Below are positions 34,914 to 44,305 of a stretch of DNA of 64,000 bases, piece by piece. Each line of letters opens with the position of its first letter. The stretch's first letter is position 1. The translations under genes were made by a program, and so were the position numbers. Location: the NCBI GenBank assembly GCA_934101175.1, contig CAKOQC010000001.1, forward strand, positions 1-64,000, in the 5' to 3' direction. This DNA is from RUG705 sp934101175. GTDB lineage: Bacteria; Bacillota_I; Bacilli_A; RF39; UBA660. The notes under the pieces were generated by a model. The model worked only from the letters and a program-made list of their open reading frames with translations, had not been told where the DNA came from and searched no databases.

Positions 34914-37382
34914 ATGGAAGAAAATAACAATGAATTAACTGGTGAACAATTTGTTGCCTCAAATGGCGTCGTTTTAACAATATACAGTAATGGTAATGTA
35001 ACTTCAGATACTCCAACTGTAGTTAACTTTTCTGCAGCTGGAAACTGCTATGAATCAAGCATTGTAGAAGGCATGAACAATAACGATACTGACGTTGCAA
35101 TGATATATGTAAATAGCGATCACTATACTGGAAACGATGCCACATGTGAAGCAATTGCTGAGGCTATTGCCGAGCTTGGTAGTAGCAACTCTGTAGTAAG
35201 TATGGGAGAAAGTATAGGCGGTAAAAGTGCCGCTGAGATGGCATGCAATGCTACCACAAAAGATTATGGCTTTTCAGTATCAACATACGTCGGACTAGAT
35301 CCCACTAATATAAATAGTTTTTATAATAATAACCAAGAAGCCTTTGATAAGATGGCTGAAGATGGTGTTTCAGTAGTTATTAATACCAATATGTCTGGCC
35401 CTGAATTAGAAATGATAAAAGATTATAATTCTAAAGGTGGAAATGGACTTATCATGAGTTATGATATGCCACAAGCCCATACCGATAAATGTCAAGAACC
35501 TTTTGCCAATAATATAGTTAATTGGCTAATTGGAAAAGGTGAATTAAAAAGTGACTATGTTTGGGATAATTATGGACATAGAGCAGCTTCTGAAGGACAA
35601 CAAACTTCTTATACTTTCAATCGTGGAGAAAAAAGAGTTTATATTGATTATGTAAAAGATGACAAAACAGGTGAAATGCTTGAAAGAACTATTACTCTAG
35701 ATGAAGCTACTAACAAAGTTACTATGAGTTTAAGCAAAGCTGATGATTCAAAAGATGGAAAAGATAAAAATGGCAAAGATGGTAACATTATATCTATTGA
35801 TTATGTTTTTGTAGAAGAAGCTTTATCTTCAATAGGTACTGCTATCATGAAAAGTACTCTCTTATCAAAAAATGGTGTACATATACCACCTGATGGCTCA
35901 CAGACTTTTACTGCTGCCAATGAAGCCTTTACTAATTATACAAATATGACTAGAAGCTTTTTAGGATCATTAGATATGACTTGTCAAAATATTAGATCAA
36001 TTGCCGAAGCAATGAGCAACTTAGATAGTAACTTAACAAGCTCTATAGATGAGTATGTACAAGCTATTGATAGCGTTAACCTAAGTTCATATAAAAGCTT
36101 TTATGAAAGTATTCCAGAATTAAATATATCATTTGATACTTCCAGTGATATTAAAATAAGTAAATCTAAATTAATGGAAGCATCATCTACAGGTAATGCT
36201 CTAATCAGTAGTCTACTAGATGATATTAACGATACTAGTGATATACAAAAAGAACTAATGAGCTTTATTAATGATTCTAAAAATGCTTTAACAGGAGATG
36301 CTTGGGATACTGTTAGAGCTAAGATTAATGAATATAGTGAAGTGTGTCAAGATAAACAACAATATGCTGAAAGTTTAATCACAAGTATGATTAGTGCATA
36401 TAATAAACTTCTTAGTTACATGCAATACGATGAATTAGATACTTCTAAAATACCAGAAACAAGAGACAATCTAAAAAATTTAAAAGATAATTTAGAACAA
36501 TTACAAACAACCTATGCTGAAACTCCAGATACAATAACTGAATATAGTATTGGCAAAGACGGAACTGTAACATCATATACAAGACCTAATCCATTAAAAG
36601 ATTTATTAGCAGAATTAATTAAATCTTGTGAAATTGTCATCGCTGAAACAGAAAAATATCTAAAACAATTGGAAGGACTCAAAGATGCTGATAACACTTC
36701 AGCTGATGAAATAAAAGAAACAGAAAAAGACCAGCCTCAGATAGAAGAGGAAACAAAAGCAAATATTGAAGCTCCAAAAGTAGATGCTAGAGAAGATATG
36801 GATGCTAAAGATTTATCAGATGCTATCGGTGGAGCCATGGCAGGAATAGGTATTGCTGGATTAGGCGAAACCACTGGAACTGTGGCTGATAAAGTAGCTA
36901 ATGATATAGTAAATGACATTAAACAAAATCAAGTAACTAAAGAAGAGGAACAAAAAGAAAACAGTAATAAAGATATTAATAATAATATTACAAATAGTAG
37001 TGGTGGAGGAAGTAGTAATAATACCAGTAATTCTATTAACAAGCCACAAGAAGATAACAATTACACCGACTTTCCAGAATATAACGATGTGGTTACTAAT
37101 GATAATCAACTAGTATATAACGTTAATAATGAATGTAAGCTTATTATAAAGCATGAAGGGGAAAGCGTTAATGGAGTAGAGTTCTACTATGATTTCCATG
37201 ATAAAGCCACAGCAGATATTATGTATAATCAAGTGTTAGAAAAATATCAAAATATTAAAGGCTTTGATAAAATAGTACAATACGAAGGCCGTTTGAAAGT
37301 ATTATTCAATGAAGAATACTACGGTGGTCAAACGTTAGAAACCTTTAAAGAAACTTATTCACAATATTACAATCAAATATAA
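34914..37382 (+). CDS. Hydrolase-like domain joined to an LXG/WXG-like helical region
   Basis: This 822-aa protein has no signal peptide. Residues about 10-215 resemble an alpha/beta hydrolase: the elbow SMGESIGGKSAAEM (candidate nucleophile Ser) and a late PQAHTDKC (candidate His). A linker of about 80 residues follows. Residues about 320-560 are long helices with ALTGDAWDTVRAKINEY, similar to the LxG...W turn of LXG/WXG100-type type VII secretion substrates. A Glu/Lys- and then Asn/Ser-rich linker (about 600-715) leads to a C-terminal domain of about 90 residues. It is co-transcribed with the J-domain gene. No secretion genes are in the window, and the acceptor and enzyme activity are unknown. 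Domain names are inference. Confidence 0.6.
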   Translation: MEENNNELTGEQFVASNGVVLTIYSNGNVTSDTPTVVNFSAAGNCYESSIVEGMNNNDTDVAMIYVNSDHYTGNDATCEAIAEAIAELGSSNSVVSMGESIGGKSAAEMACNATTKDYGFSVSTYVGLDPTNINSFYNNNQEAFDKMAEDGVSVVINTNMSGPELEMIKDYNSKGGNGLIMSYDMPQAHTDKCQEPFANNIVNWLIGKGELKSDYVWDNYGHRAASEGQQTSYTFNRGEKRVYIDYVKDDKTGEMLERTITLDEATNKVTMSLSKADDSKDGKDKNGKDGNIISIDYVFVEEALSSIGTAIMKSTLLSKNGVHIPPDGSQTFTAANEAFTNYTNMTRSFLGSLDMTCQNIRSIAEAMSNLDSNLTSSIDEYVQAIDSVNLSSYKSFYESIPELNISFDTSSDIKISKSKLMEASSTGNALISSLLDDINDTSDIQKELMSFINDSKNALTGDAWDTVRAKINEYSEVCQDKQQYAESLITSMISAYNKLLSYMQYDELDTSKIPETRDNLKNLKDNLEQLQTTYAETPDTITEYSIGKDGTVTSYTRPNPLKDLLAELIKSCEIVIAETEKYLKQLEGLKDADNTSADEIKETEKDQPQIEEETKANIEAPKVDAREDMDAKDLSDAIGGAMAGIGIAGLGETTGTVADKVANDIVNDIKQNQVTKEEEQKENSNKDINNNITNSSGGGSSNNTSNSINKPQEDNNYTDFPEYNDVVTNDNQLVYNVNNECKLIIKHEGESVNGVEFYYDFHDKATADIMYNQVLEKYQNIKGFDKIVQYEGRLKVLFNEEYYGGQTLETFKETYSQYYNQI

Positions 37383-37388
37383 TAAAAA

Positions 37389-37427
37389 AATAATACTCAG
37401 TTCAAAAATTGAAGTATTATTTTTTTT
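37389..37427 (+). terminator. Intrinsic terminator
   Basis: AATAATACT (37389-37397) pairs with AGTATTATT (37413-37421), then T to 37427. It isolates the next gene, so that gene depends on the invertible promoter. Confidence 0.75.
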
Positions 37428-37445
37428 GTATAAAAATTTAAAAAA

Positions 37446-37603
37446 GTAATAAAGTATTCTACTTTATTACTCTCTATATTCATTATAATGACTTGAAAAT
37501 ATTGACTTTATACAATTTTTAGAAAAAATAACTATGAATATTGCATAATCCCCTTATTTATAGTATAATTTAACTATAATACAAAATAGTAAAGTAGAAT
37601 ACT
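37446..37603 (+). repeat. Invertible promoter segment 1 (ON orientation)
   Basis: AGTATTCTACTTTA at 37453-37466 and its exact reverse complement at 37590-37603 bound about 150 bp. The left site is itself a dyad, GTAATAAAGTA/TTC/TACTTTATTAC (37446-37470). The segment is homologous to 53883-54064 but in the opposite orientation: the TATAGTTAAATTATACTATAAATA-type tract on one copy is found on the other strand of the second. A promoter inside (37541-37569) points at the surface gene. GAGGATTTTTT follows the right site at both loci. Identical 7-bp centres (37455-37461 and 37595-37601) suit a site-specific recombinase. Confidence 0.85.
37541..37569 (+). promoter_or_regulatory. Promoter inside invertible segment 1, facing the surface gene
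   Basis: TTGCAT at 37541-37546 and TATAAT at 37564-37569 with the ideal 17-bp spacer. The same promoter occurs on the minus strand at 53918-53946. Confidence 0.8.
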
Positions 37604-37634
37604 CGAGGATTTTTTTGGATGGTGAAATGGTCTT

Positions 37635-40600
37635 ATGAAAAATAGAAATATACGATTAATAATAGGGACAATATTATTAGGATTATTATTTATAGCAGGT
37701 ACTTTCTCGTTATATATATGGGATGCAAATGATAATAAAGATGTAGTATTTAATACTAGTAAGAAATTACAGGAATATATAATTTATGATTCAGGAGAGT
37801 CTAAGTTTATTGGAGACTTTCAAGTAGGATCTAGTTATACTTCTGGGGTACATACTACAGTATCTATTAAAAAAGATAGTGAAGTAAATAATATTCCTTT
37901 ATATGCTACTATTAATATGAAGGTAAAATCTATTGGAGATAATCTTAGTAGCGAAGCTTTAAAATGGATAGTTACTAAAGGTAATGCTACTAGTAATGGT
38001 GATGTGTTAGCAAGTGGTAACTTTTCTTCTTTAACTACCGATTCAGAATTAGCATTAATAAGTAATTTTGAAGTAACTACTACAATGAGTGAATATACAA
38101 TATGGATATGGTTAGATGAGACATTGGCTAGTCCTTCTATGTCAGATGAAACATTAGATGTATCAGTATGGACACAAGTAGATCAAATTAAAGCTAATAC
38201 TTTTGAAGTTACTACTTTAACTAATAGTTATCAAACTATTAAAGCTACAATAGTTAATTCAAATAAGAAAATAGTTAGTTATCAAATGTCTGATAGTAAT
38301 ACAGTACCTACAGTATGGATAGATATACCTACTAGTGAACAAAATAATATCTATAATGTAGAATATACAGTTAATAATACAGGTGTGTATTACTTATGGG
38401 TAAAAGATGAAACAGGAAAAACTATTAGTAAAAGAGTAGAAATTAATAGTATAGATGATACACCACCAGTATGTACATGGGGTGATAATACTAATATAAA
38501 TACTAATAGTACAGGTACAATTATTCTAACTTGTGCGGATAATGAAATAGGAGTAGATAAGAGTACAGGTACAATAAATATTAGTAATATAACTTTATCA
38601 AATAGCAATATAACAATATCTAATGTTAATAGAGAAGAAATAAATAATGGATATAAATATACATTGACAATAAAATCAGGTAGTACTTTAGGAAATACTA
38701 CGATGACAGTTCCTAGTAATATTATTAAGAATACAATGGGACTTGGTAATGAAGAAACTAGCACTATAGTAACTATAGCGGATTATTACACAATTAGTTA
38801 TAAAGATGTTGGTAATACAGATTTTAGTGGAACGCATGAAGATGAATACTTAACAAAATATCTTCCGGGAGAAAATAATGTTCTAGATATACCTACAAGA
38901 AAAGGATATACATTTATGGGATATTATCTTTCATCAGGAGGAAGTGGAGATGTAATTACTAAATTAGAAAATCAAACTGGTAATTTAACTTTGTATGCAG
39001 ATTGGAAAGATAATCCACCATATGGAACTGCTTCATTATCATTAGCTAGCGGTAAGTTTACTTTAAAATTATCTGATCAAGGTGATGATGGTTCAGGTTT
39101 AACTGGAACATATGGCTTTGCCTTAACTACGAATAGCAACTGTAGTGCTGCTACATATACAAATCAAACTGGGGTATCAAAGGATTATACCGGAAGTTAT
39201 ACGAATGGTACAACATATTATGGATGTATAAAATTAACTGATAAAGCTGGCAATATTGCTTATTTATCATCTGTAGGTGTTAAATATAGTTACATTAATG
39301 TTAATCAACTATATACTACTGCTGGCGAGCAAACGTATACAATACCGGAAACAGGAACTTATAAATTAGAAGTATGGGGAGCCCAAGGCGGTGGAACAAA
39401 TGGTGGCTATGGAGCTTATTCAATAGGAAGTGCTAGTTTAACAAAAGGTAGCATTATATATATAAATGTAGGCGGAAATGGTGTGGATACAACAGGTGGA
39501 TACAACGGTGGCGGTACGGCAAAAACTAGTGGTTATGGCGGAGGCGGCGCGACACATATAGCTACGGTAAGCGGCTTATTATCAACTCTATCTTCAAAGA
39601 CTAGTAATATATTAATAGTAGCTGGTGGAGGAGGCGGTCAAGGAAATTCTGGTGCTGGTGGCGGCGGCGGCGGTATTGAAGGTAATAAAGGGGTAGATGG
39701 TGCTTGTTCAAGTAAGGCAGGCGGTGGTGCTTCACAAACGGCTGGCGGGTCATGTGCCGAAAGCGGATGGTGCAATATTGGAAAATTTGGTTTTGGCGGC
39801 GATGGAGCAGGTGGCAATAATGGTGGAGCCGGCGGAGGCGGCCTTTATGGTGGCGGTTCTGGAACAGGCGGCGGTTGCTATGGTGGCGGAGGCGGCGGTT
39901 CAGGATATATAGGTAACTCTCTTCTCACAAATAAAGCAATGTATTGCTATAATTGTACAACATCTACATCTACAGCTACTAAGACAAATACCACTACTAA
40001 AGTATCATCAACACCTACTGCTAATTATGCTAAAAGTGGCAATGGAGCCGCAAGAATAACTGCTACATTTTCAACAAATGTTACATCATTAATCCTTACT
40101 TATAATAATAATGGTGGATCAGGTTGTTATTCTAAAACAATAGTAAATGGTGGTACTTATGGAACATTATGTACTCCAGTAAGAGATGGGTATAGTTTTG
40201 CTGGTTGGTATACGGCAGCAAGTGATGGAACACTGATTACTTCATCAACAAGTGTAACGGTTACAGCTAATCAAACAATATATGCTAAATGGGAAACTAG
40301 TACTAAACCAGTAATATCATTTAGTTTAGATGGTAATAGTAGTTATGTAAGAGGAAATATTACTAGTACTATTAATGTAAGTAAAGGAAGTAATAGTTTA
40401 GATGCTTCAACATTTAAATATACATGGTCCACTGATAAGAGTGCTACAGCGGATAAGATTTTTATGACGGGTAATAGTTACACCTTAGAAAAAGCTACCG
40501 GTAAGTATTACTTAATAGCACAAGCTTGTGATGTCAATGGAAATTGTACGAAAAAAGTATCAAATATATTTTATGTAGATAATACTAAACCTACAGGTTC

Positions 40601-42347
40601 ATTAATATTATCAGAAAAAAATGGGATTGTAGAAGTAAATACATCAACTAGTGATGTAGGTAGTGGAATAAAAAATTATGGATATTTAATAACAACAGCT
40701 AGTAGTTGTCCAACTACTGGATATACAACTAATAGTAATGCAAAATATAATTTTCTTGTTAGAGAGACAGGTACTTATTTAGTGTGTGTGAAAGTAACTG
40801 ACAATGCTGGTAATTCAGGAATTATTAACAATACTATTACAGTAGAAATAATAGAAATTGTGTATAGCCTCTTATCAAGTAGTTATAGTTGTAGCAATAG
40901 TTCAGCTGGAACAGCACCATATGTAATGACATATACTGGTAAATGTGAAGTGGTAGATGATGGTAATGGTGATTGGAAAGTTAGATTTTTAACAAGTGGA
41001 GATTTAGTTTTTAACTATAAAACTATCATAGATACTTTCTTAGTAGGAGGTGGATCTGGCGGTTCAAATCTTTCAGGTAGCAATGCTTGGGGTGGCGGAG
41101 CTGGAGGTTATACTTTAACAAAAAGGAATGATCAAATAGAAGTAGGAACTGTATATCCAATTGTAGTTGGTTCAGGTGGGGCAGTAACAGCTGCTGGAGA
41201 AACGTCGTCGGCTTTTGGTTACAAAGCTGCTGGAGGAACAGCAGGTAATGCTGATACAGGACATAATGGTGGATCAGGCGGTGGCGGTGGTCGTGGATCT
41301 GGTGGTTCAAATGGTTCAGATGGAAATCTAAAGTCAAATACTTCTGGTACTGTATATGAAGCTGGAAAAGGTCAAATGAGTTTACCTGGTCCTAATGGAG
41401 AAACTGGAAATACTCGTGAATTTGGTGAAGAAACAGGAACATTATATTCAGGTGGTGGAAGTGGTAATTCATATGGCTCAAACGGCGGTGGTGAAGGCGG
41501 CGGCGGTTCAGCTGGTGTTGCTGGTACAGCTAATACTGGAGGCGGAGGCGGAAATAATGCTGCTGGTGGATCTGGTATTGTTATAATTAGAAATGCAAGA
41601 GAATCAACAGCAATGAGCTTTAATTATGATTGTGATAATGTGTTTTATGGATTTTATGACTATTATTTTACTTATACTGGAAATTGTGAAGTAATAGATG
41701 AAGGTAATAATGATTGGAAAGTAAAATTCTTAACAAGTGGAGATTTGATTTTTTATGATAACAAAGTTATTGATATTTTCTTAGTAGGAGGCGGCTCCGG
41801 AGGTTCAAGTCTTTCAGGCAGTAATGCTTGGGGTGGCGGCGGTGGTGGTTATACACAAACTAAAAAAATGTATGATGAAGTAGAAGTAGGAACTGTATAT
41901 CCAATTGTAGTTGGTTCAGGTGGGGCAGTAACAGCTGCTGGGGAAACATCATCAGCTTTTGGTTACAAAGCTGCTGGAGGAACAGCAGGTAATGCTGATA
42001 CAGGACATAATGGTGGATCAGGTGGTGGCGGCGGTCGTGGCTCCGGCGGTTCAAATGGGTCAGATGGTAATTTAAAATCAAATACTTCTGGTACTGTATA
42101 TAGTGCTGGAGAAGGTCAAATAAATTCACCAGGTCCTAATGGAGAAACTGGAAATACTCGTGAATTTGGTGAAAAAACAGGAACATTATATTCAGGTGGT
42201 GGAAGTGGTAATTCGTATGGCTCAAACGGCGGTGGTGAAGGTGGCGGCGGTTCAGCTGGTGTTGCTGGTACAGCTAATACTGGTGGTGGCGGCGGAAATA
42301 ATGCTGCTGGTGGCTCCGGAGTTGTAGTAATTCGTAATGCAAGATAA
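37635..42347 (+). CDS. Large glycine-rich surface protein, phase-variable candidate
   Basis: This 1570-aa protein has a signal/anchor helix (about 7-26). A TasA/camelysin-like module follows (about 27-185), like that of the protein at 54086. Next come Ig-like segments, an InlB_B/Flg_new repeat (about 387-455; TRKGYTFMGYYLS), a glycine-rich ALK-type domain (about 566-815), a second InlB_B repeat (about 820-890; RDGYSFAGWYTA), Ig-like segments and two 248-residue glycine-rich repeats (about 1075-1570) that are nearly identical in DNA. It is likely displayed on the cell surface; no LPXTG is seen. The invertible promoter controls it. The frame continues for 137 codons beyond the stop, so the protein may be truncated. 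A short reading frame (ATGGTCTTATGA) overlaps its start. Confidence 0.85.
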   Translation: MKNRNIRLIIGTILLGLLFIAGTFSLYIWDANDNKDVVFNTSKKLQEYIIYDSGESKFIGDFQVGSSYTSGVHTTVSIKKDSEVNNIPLYATINMKVKSIGDNLSSEALKWIVTKGNATSNGDVLASGNFSSLTTDSELALISNFEVTTTMSEYTIWIWLDETLASPSMSDETLDVSVWTQVDQIKANTFEVTTLTNSYQTIKATIVNSNKKIVSYQMSDSNTVPTVWIDIPTSEQNNIYNVEYTVNNTGVYYLWVKDETGKTISKRVEINSIDDTPPVCTWGDNTNINTNSTGTIILTCADNEIGVDKSTGTINISNITLSNSNITISNVNREEINNGYKYTLTIKSGSTLGNTTMTVPSNIIKNTMGLGNEETSTIVTIADYYTISYKDVGNTDFSGTHEDEYLTKYLPGENNVLDIPTRKGYTFMGYYLSSGGSGDVITKLENQTGNLTLYADWKDNPPYGTASLSLASGKFTLKLSDQGDDGSGLTGTYGFALTTNSNCSAATYTNQTGVSKDYTGSYTNGTTYYGCIKLTDKAGNIAYLSSVGVKYSYINVNQLYTTAGEQTYTIPETGTYKLEVWGAQGGGTNGGYGAYSIGSASLTKGSIIYINVGGNGVDTTGGYNGGGTAKTSGYGGGGATHIATVSGLLSTLSSKTSNILIVAGGGGGQGNSGAGGGGGGIEGNKGVDGACSSKAGGGASQTAGGSCAESGWCNIGKFGFGGDGAGGNNGGAGGGGLYGGGSGTGGGCYGGGGGGSGYIGNSLLTNKAMYCYNCTTSTSTATKTNTTTKVSSTPTANYAKSGNGAARITATFSTNVTSLILTYNNNGGSGCYSKTIVNGGTYGTLCTPVRDGYSFAGWYTAASDGTLITSSTSVTVTANQTIYAKWETSTKPVISFSLDGNSSYVRGNITSTINVSKGSNSLDASTFKYTWSTDKSATADKIFMTGNSYTLEKATGKYYLIAQACDVNGNCTKKVSNIFYVDNTKPTGSLILSEKNGIVEVNTSTSDVGSGIKNYGYLITTASSCPTTGYTTNSNAKYNFLVRETGTYLVCVKVTDNAGNSGIINNTITVEIIEIVYSLLSSSYSCSNSSAGTAPYVMTYTGKCEVVDDGNGDWKVRFLTSGDLVFNYKTIIDTFLVGGGSGGSNLSGSNAWGGGAGGYTLTKRNDQIEVGTVYPIVVGSGGAVTAAGETSSAFGYKAAGGTAGNADTGHNGGSGGGGGRGSGGSNGSDGNLKSNTSGTVYEAGKGQMSLPGPNGETGNTREFGEETGTLYSGGGSGNSYGSNGGGEGGGGSAGVAGTANTGGGGGNNAAGGSGIVIIRNARESTAMSFNYDCDNVFYGFYDYYFTYTGNCEVIDEGNNDWKVKFLTSGDLIFYDNKVIDIFLVGGGSGGSSLSGSNAWGGGGGGYTQTKKMYDEVEVGTVYPIVVGSGGAVTAAGETSSAFGYKAAGGTAGNADTGHNGGSGGGGGRGSGGSNGSDGNLKSNTSGTVYSAGEGQINSPGPNGETGNTREFGEKTGTLYSGGGSGNSYGSNGGGEGGGGSAGVAGTANTGGGGGNNAAGGSGVVVIRNAR

Positions 42348-42761
42348 GGAGTTGCACTAAATTTTAATTATAAATGTAATAATGCACATTATGGAGCAAG
42401 TAATTATTATTTAACTTATACTGGAAATTGTGAAGTAATAGATGAAGGTAATAACAATTGGAAAATTAAATTCTTAAATAGTGGAACATTGAAATTTAGT
42501 AGTAGTGCAGTAATCGATGCCTTCTTGGTTGGCGGCGGTGGTTTCTATGGCGGAGCTTCCGGAACTAGAAATTCTGGTGGTGGTGGTTCTGGATATATTG
42601 GCAATAGTTTACTAACTAATAAATATATGTATTGCTACAATTGTACAGCATCAAGTGACACAAATACTAAAACAGTATCTACTACTTGTACAAATGAAAT
42701 TACCACAGAAAAATGTTCTAAACAAGGAAATGGTTACGTTAAAGTAACATACATAGGATAA
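42348..42761 (+). pseudogene. In-frame continuation of the surface protein behind a TAA stop
   Basis: These 137 codons are in the same frame as the gene above and continue its repeat pattern: after NAR the preceding repeat reads NARESTAM, here NAR-stop-GVALNFNY. One base change (GAA to TAA) would explain the stop. The segment runs YTGNCEVIDEGNN, a glycine-rich part, then SGYIGNSLLTNKYMYCYNC and VKVTYIG, which repeats the end of the protein's first glycine-rich domain, so it looks like the natural C-terminus. No ribosome site or ATG supports separate translation. Confidence 0.75.
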
Positions 42762-42800
42762 CGAAATATAAATGTTAAAACAGAAAACAATTCAAACAGC

Positions 42801-42833
42801 AAAAACCTCATTACATACAAAATGAGGTTTTTT
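42801..42833 (+). terminator. Terminator of the surface-protein unit
   Basis: AAACCTCATT (42803-42812) pairs with AATGAGGTTT (42821-42830) followed by T. It lies behind the continuation, not behind the TAA, which supports the longer ancestral gene. Confidence 0.8.
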
Positions 42834-43014
42834 GCATATCAAAACATTAATCTATATTTTTAATACCACCACTATCAATAAGTATAAAGAAAATAACAAA
42901 TAGTATCATTAATAACAAGATAAAAAACATCTAGAACAATATTTCAAAAAATTATCTACTTAAATTGCTTAAATATGAGTTTTATGATATAATTTACCTA
43001 AGGTGGGTGAGATT

Positions 43015-44304
43015 ATGGATATGGCATTATTACCAGCAGATAGTTATACTGTTATATGTAAAAGTATTGTTACTGACTATGATAAAGAAGTCTTAAATAT
43101 GCTATATCTACCTATAATAGGACCAACAGCTATTTCTCTATATAATATCTTTCTAAATGATTTAAATAAAAATAAAGCTGTTAGTGAAGAACTTAATCAT
43201 AATCACTTATTATCTAACCTGCGTATATCATCAGAAGAATTACTTGAAGCTAGAAATGCCTTAGAGGGAATAGGACTACTAAAAGTATATTTAAAGAAAG
43301 ATACTGTAAATAATTATTTATATGAATTATATTCTCCAATATCTAGTCACGAATTCTTCTATCACCCTATATTTAATATTGTCTTATATAATAACGTTGG
43401 TAAAAGTGAATATGAACGATTAGTAGAATACTTCAAAATGCCTAAAGTAAGTAAAGAAGGTTATACAGAAATAACTAAAAACTTTAATGATGTCTTTAAA
43501 GCTATTCCTTGCACCTCATTTGATATTTATAAAGATAATATTAGAAAGTATAATAAATTAAAATTAAATATTGATAGCAATTTTGATATAAACTTTCTAA
43601 TTGAGAGTATGCCAAAACAAATAGATAAAAAAATATTTACTAAAGATTTGCAAGAATTAATAATATCTTTAGCATATCTATATGATATTGATGCTACTAA
43701 AATGCAAAATATTATTCGTTCTTGTATTAATGAAAAAGGGCAAGTAAGCCGTGATGAATTAAGAAAAATATCAAGAAATCATTATCAGTTTGACCATTCC
43801 GGTTTATTACCAACCATCACTATGCAGACACAGCCAGATTATTTAAGAAAGCCAATCGGAGATAATTCAAACATTGCCAAAATGATTTATACTTTTGAAA
43901 CCGTTAATCCATATGATTTTCTAAGAAGTAAGTGTGGTGATGCTGAACCTACAAAAAGAGATATTAAATTACTTGAAGACTTACTTATAGATTACAAATT
44001 AAAACCAGGAGTAGTCAATGTTCTAATTGATTATGTTCTAAAAACAAATGATAAAAAATTAACAAGAACCTTAGTAGAAACCATTGCCGGACAGTGGTCA
44101 AGAAAAAATATTGAAACTGTCGAAGATGCGATGGAAATTGCTAAGAAAAATCATAAACCAAATAATACCACCAGTCCAAATAAAACAAAAATAAATACTA
44201 CAACTAATCAAGTACCTATCTGGTTTGATAAAAATATTGAAACTAATCCCGCTAGTGAAGAAGAAAGACAAGAAATAGAAGAATTGCTTAAGGAGTACAG
44301 ATAA
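43015..44304 (+). CDS. dnaB: Replication initiation/membrane attachment protein DnaB (Bacillus type)
   Basis: This 430-aa DnaD/DnaB-superfamily protein helps load the replicative helicase together with DnaD and DnaI. Seen: an N-terminal winged helix (ADSYTVICKSIVTDYDKEVLNMLYLPIIGPTAISLYNIF), and a C-terminal DnaD-like helical domain with NPYDFLRSKCGDAEPTKRDIKLLEDLLIDYKLKPGVVNVLIDYVL and a late RTLVETIAGQWSRKNIETVEDAM. ATG 43015 follows AAGGTGGGTGAG. It is 1 bp from dnaI, the order found in Bacillus. Confidence 0.88.
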   Translation: MDMALLPADSYTVICKSIVTDYDKEVLNMLYLPIIGPTAISLYNIFLNDLNKNKAVSEELNHNHLLSNLRISSEELLEARNALEGIGLLKVYLKKDTVNNYLYELYSPISSHEFFYHPIFNIVLYNNVGKSEYERLVEYFKMPKVSKEGYTEITKNFNDVFKAIPCTSFDIYKDNIRKYNKLKLNIDSNFDINFLIESMPKQIDKKIFTKDLQELIISLAYLYDIDATKMQNIIRSCINEKGQVSRDELRKISRNHYQFDHSGLLPTITMQTQPDYLRKPIGDNSNIAKMIYTFETVNPYDFLRSKCGDAEPTKRDIKLLEDLLIDYKLKPGVVNVLIDYVLKTNDKKLTRTLVETIAGQWSRKNIETVEDAMEIAKKNHKPNNTTSPNKTKINTTTNQVPIWFDKNIETNPASEEERQEIEELLKEYR

Positions 44305-44305
44305 T

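Noticed and set aside
39697..42327. Several other open frames on both strands within the glycine-rich repeats
   Set aside because: They arise because GGN-rich codons leave other frames open. Their translations are low-complexity and have no start signals.
42489..42761. Separate 90-aa gene behind the glycine-rich protein
   Set aside because: It is in the same frame as the large gene, lacks a ribosome site, and continues its repeat pattern; it is better explained as the tail behind a nonsense codon.
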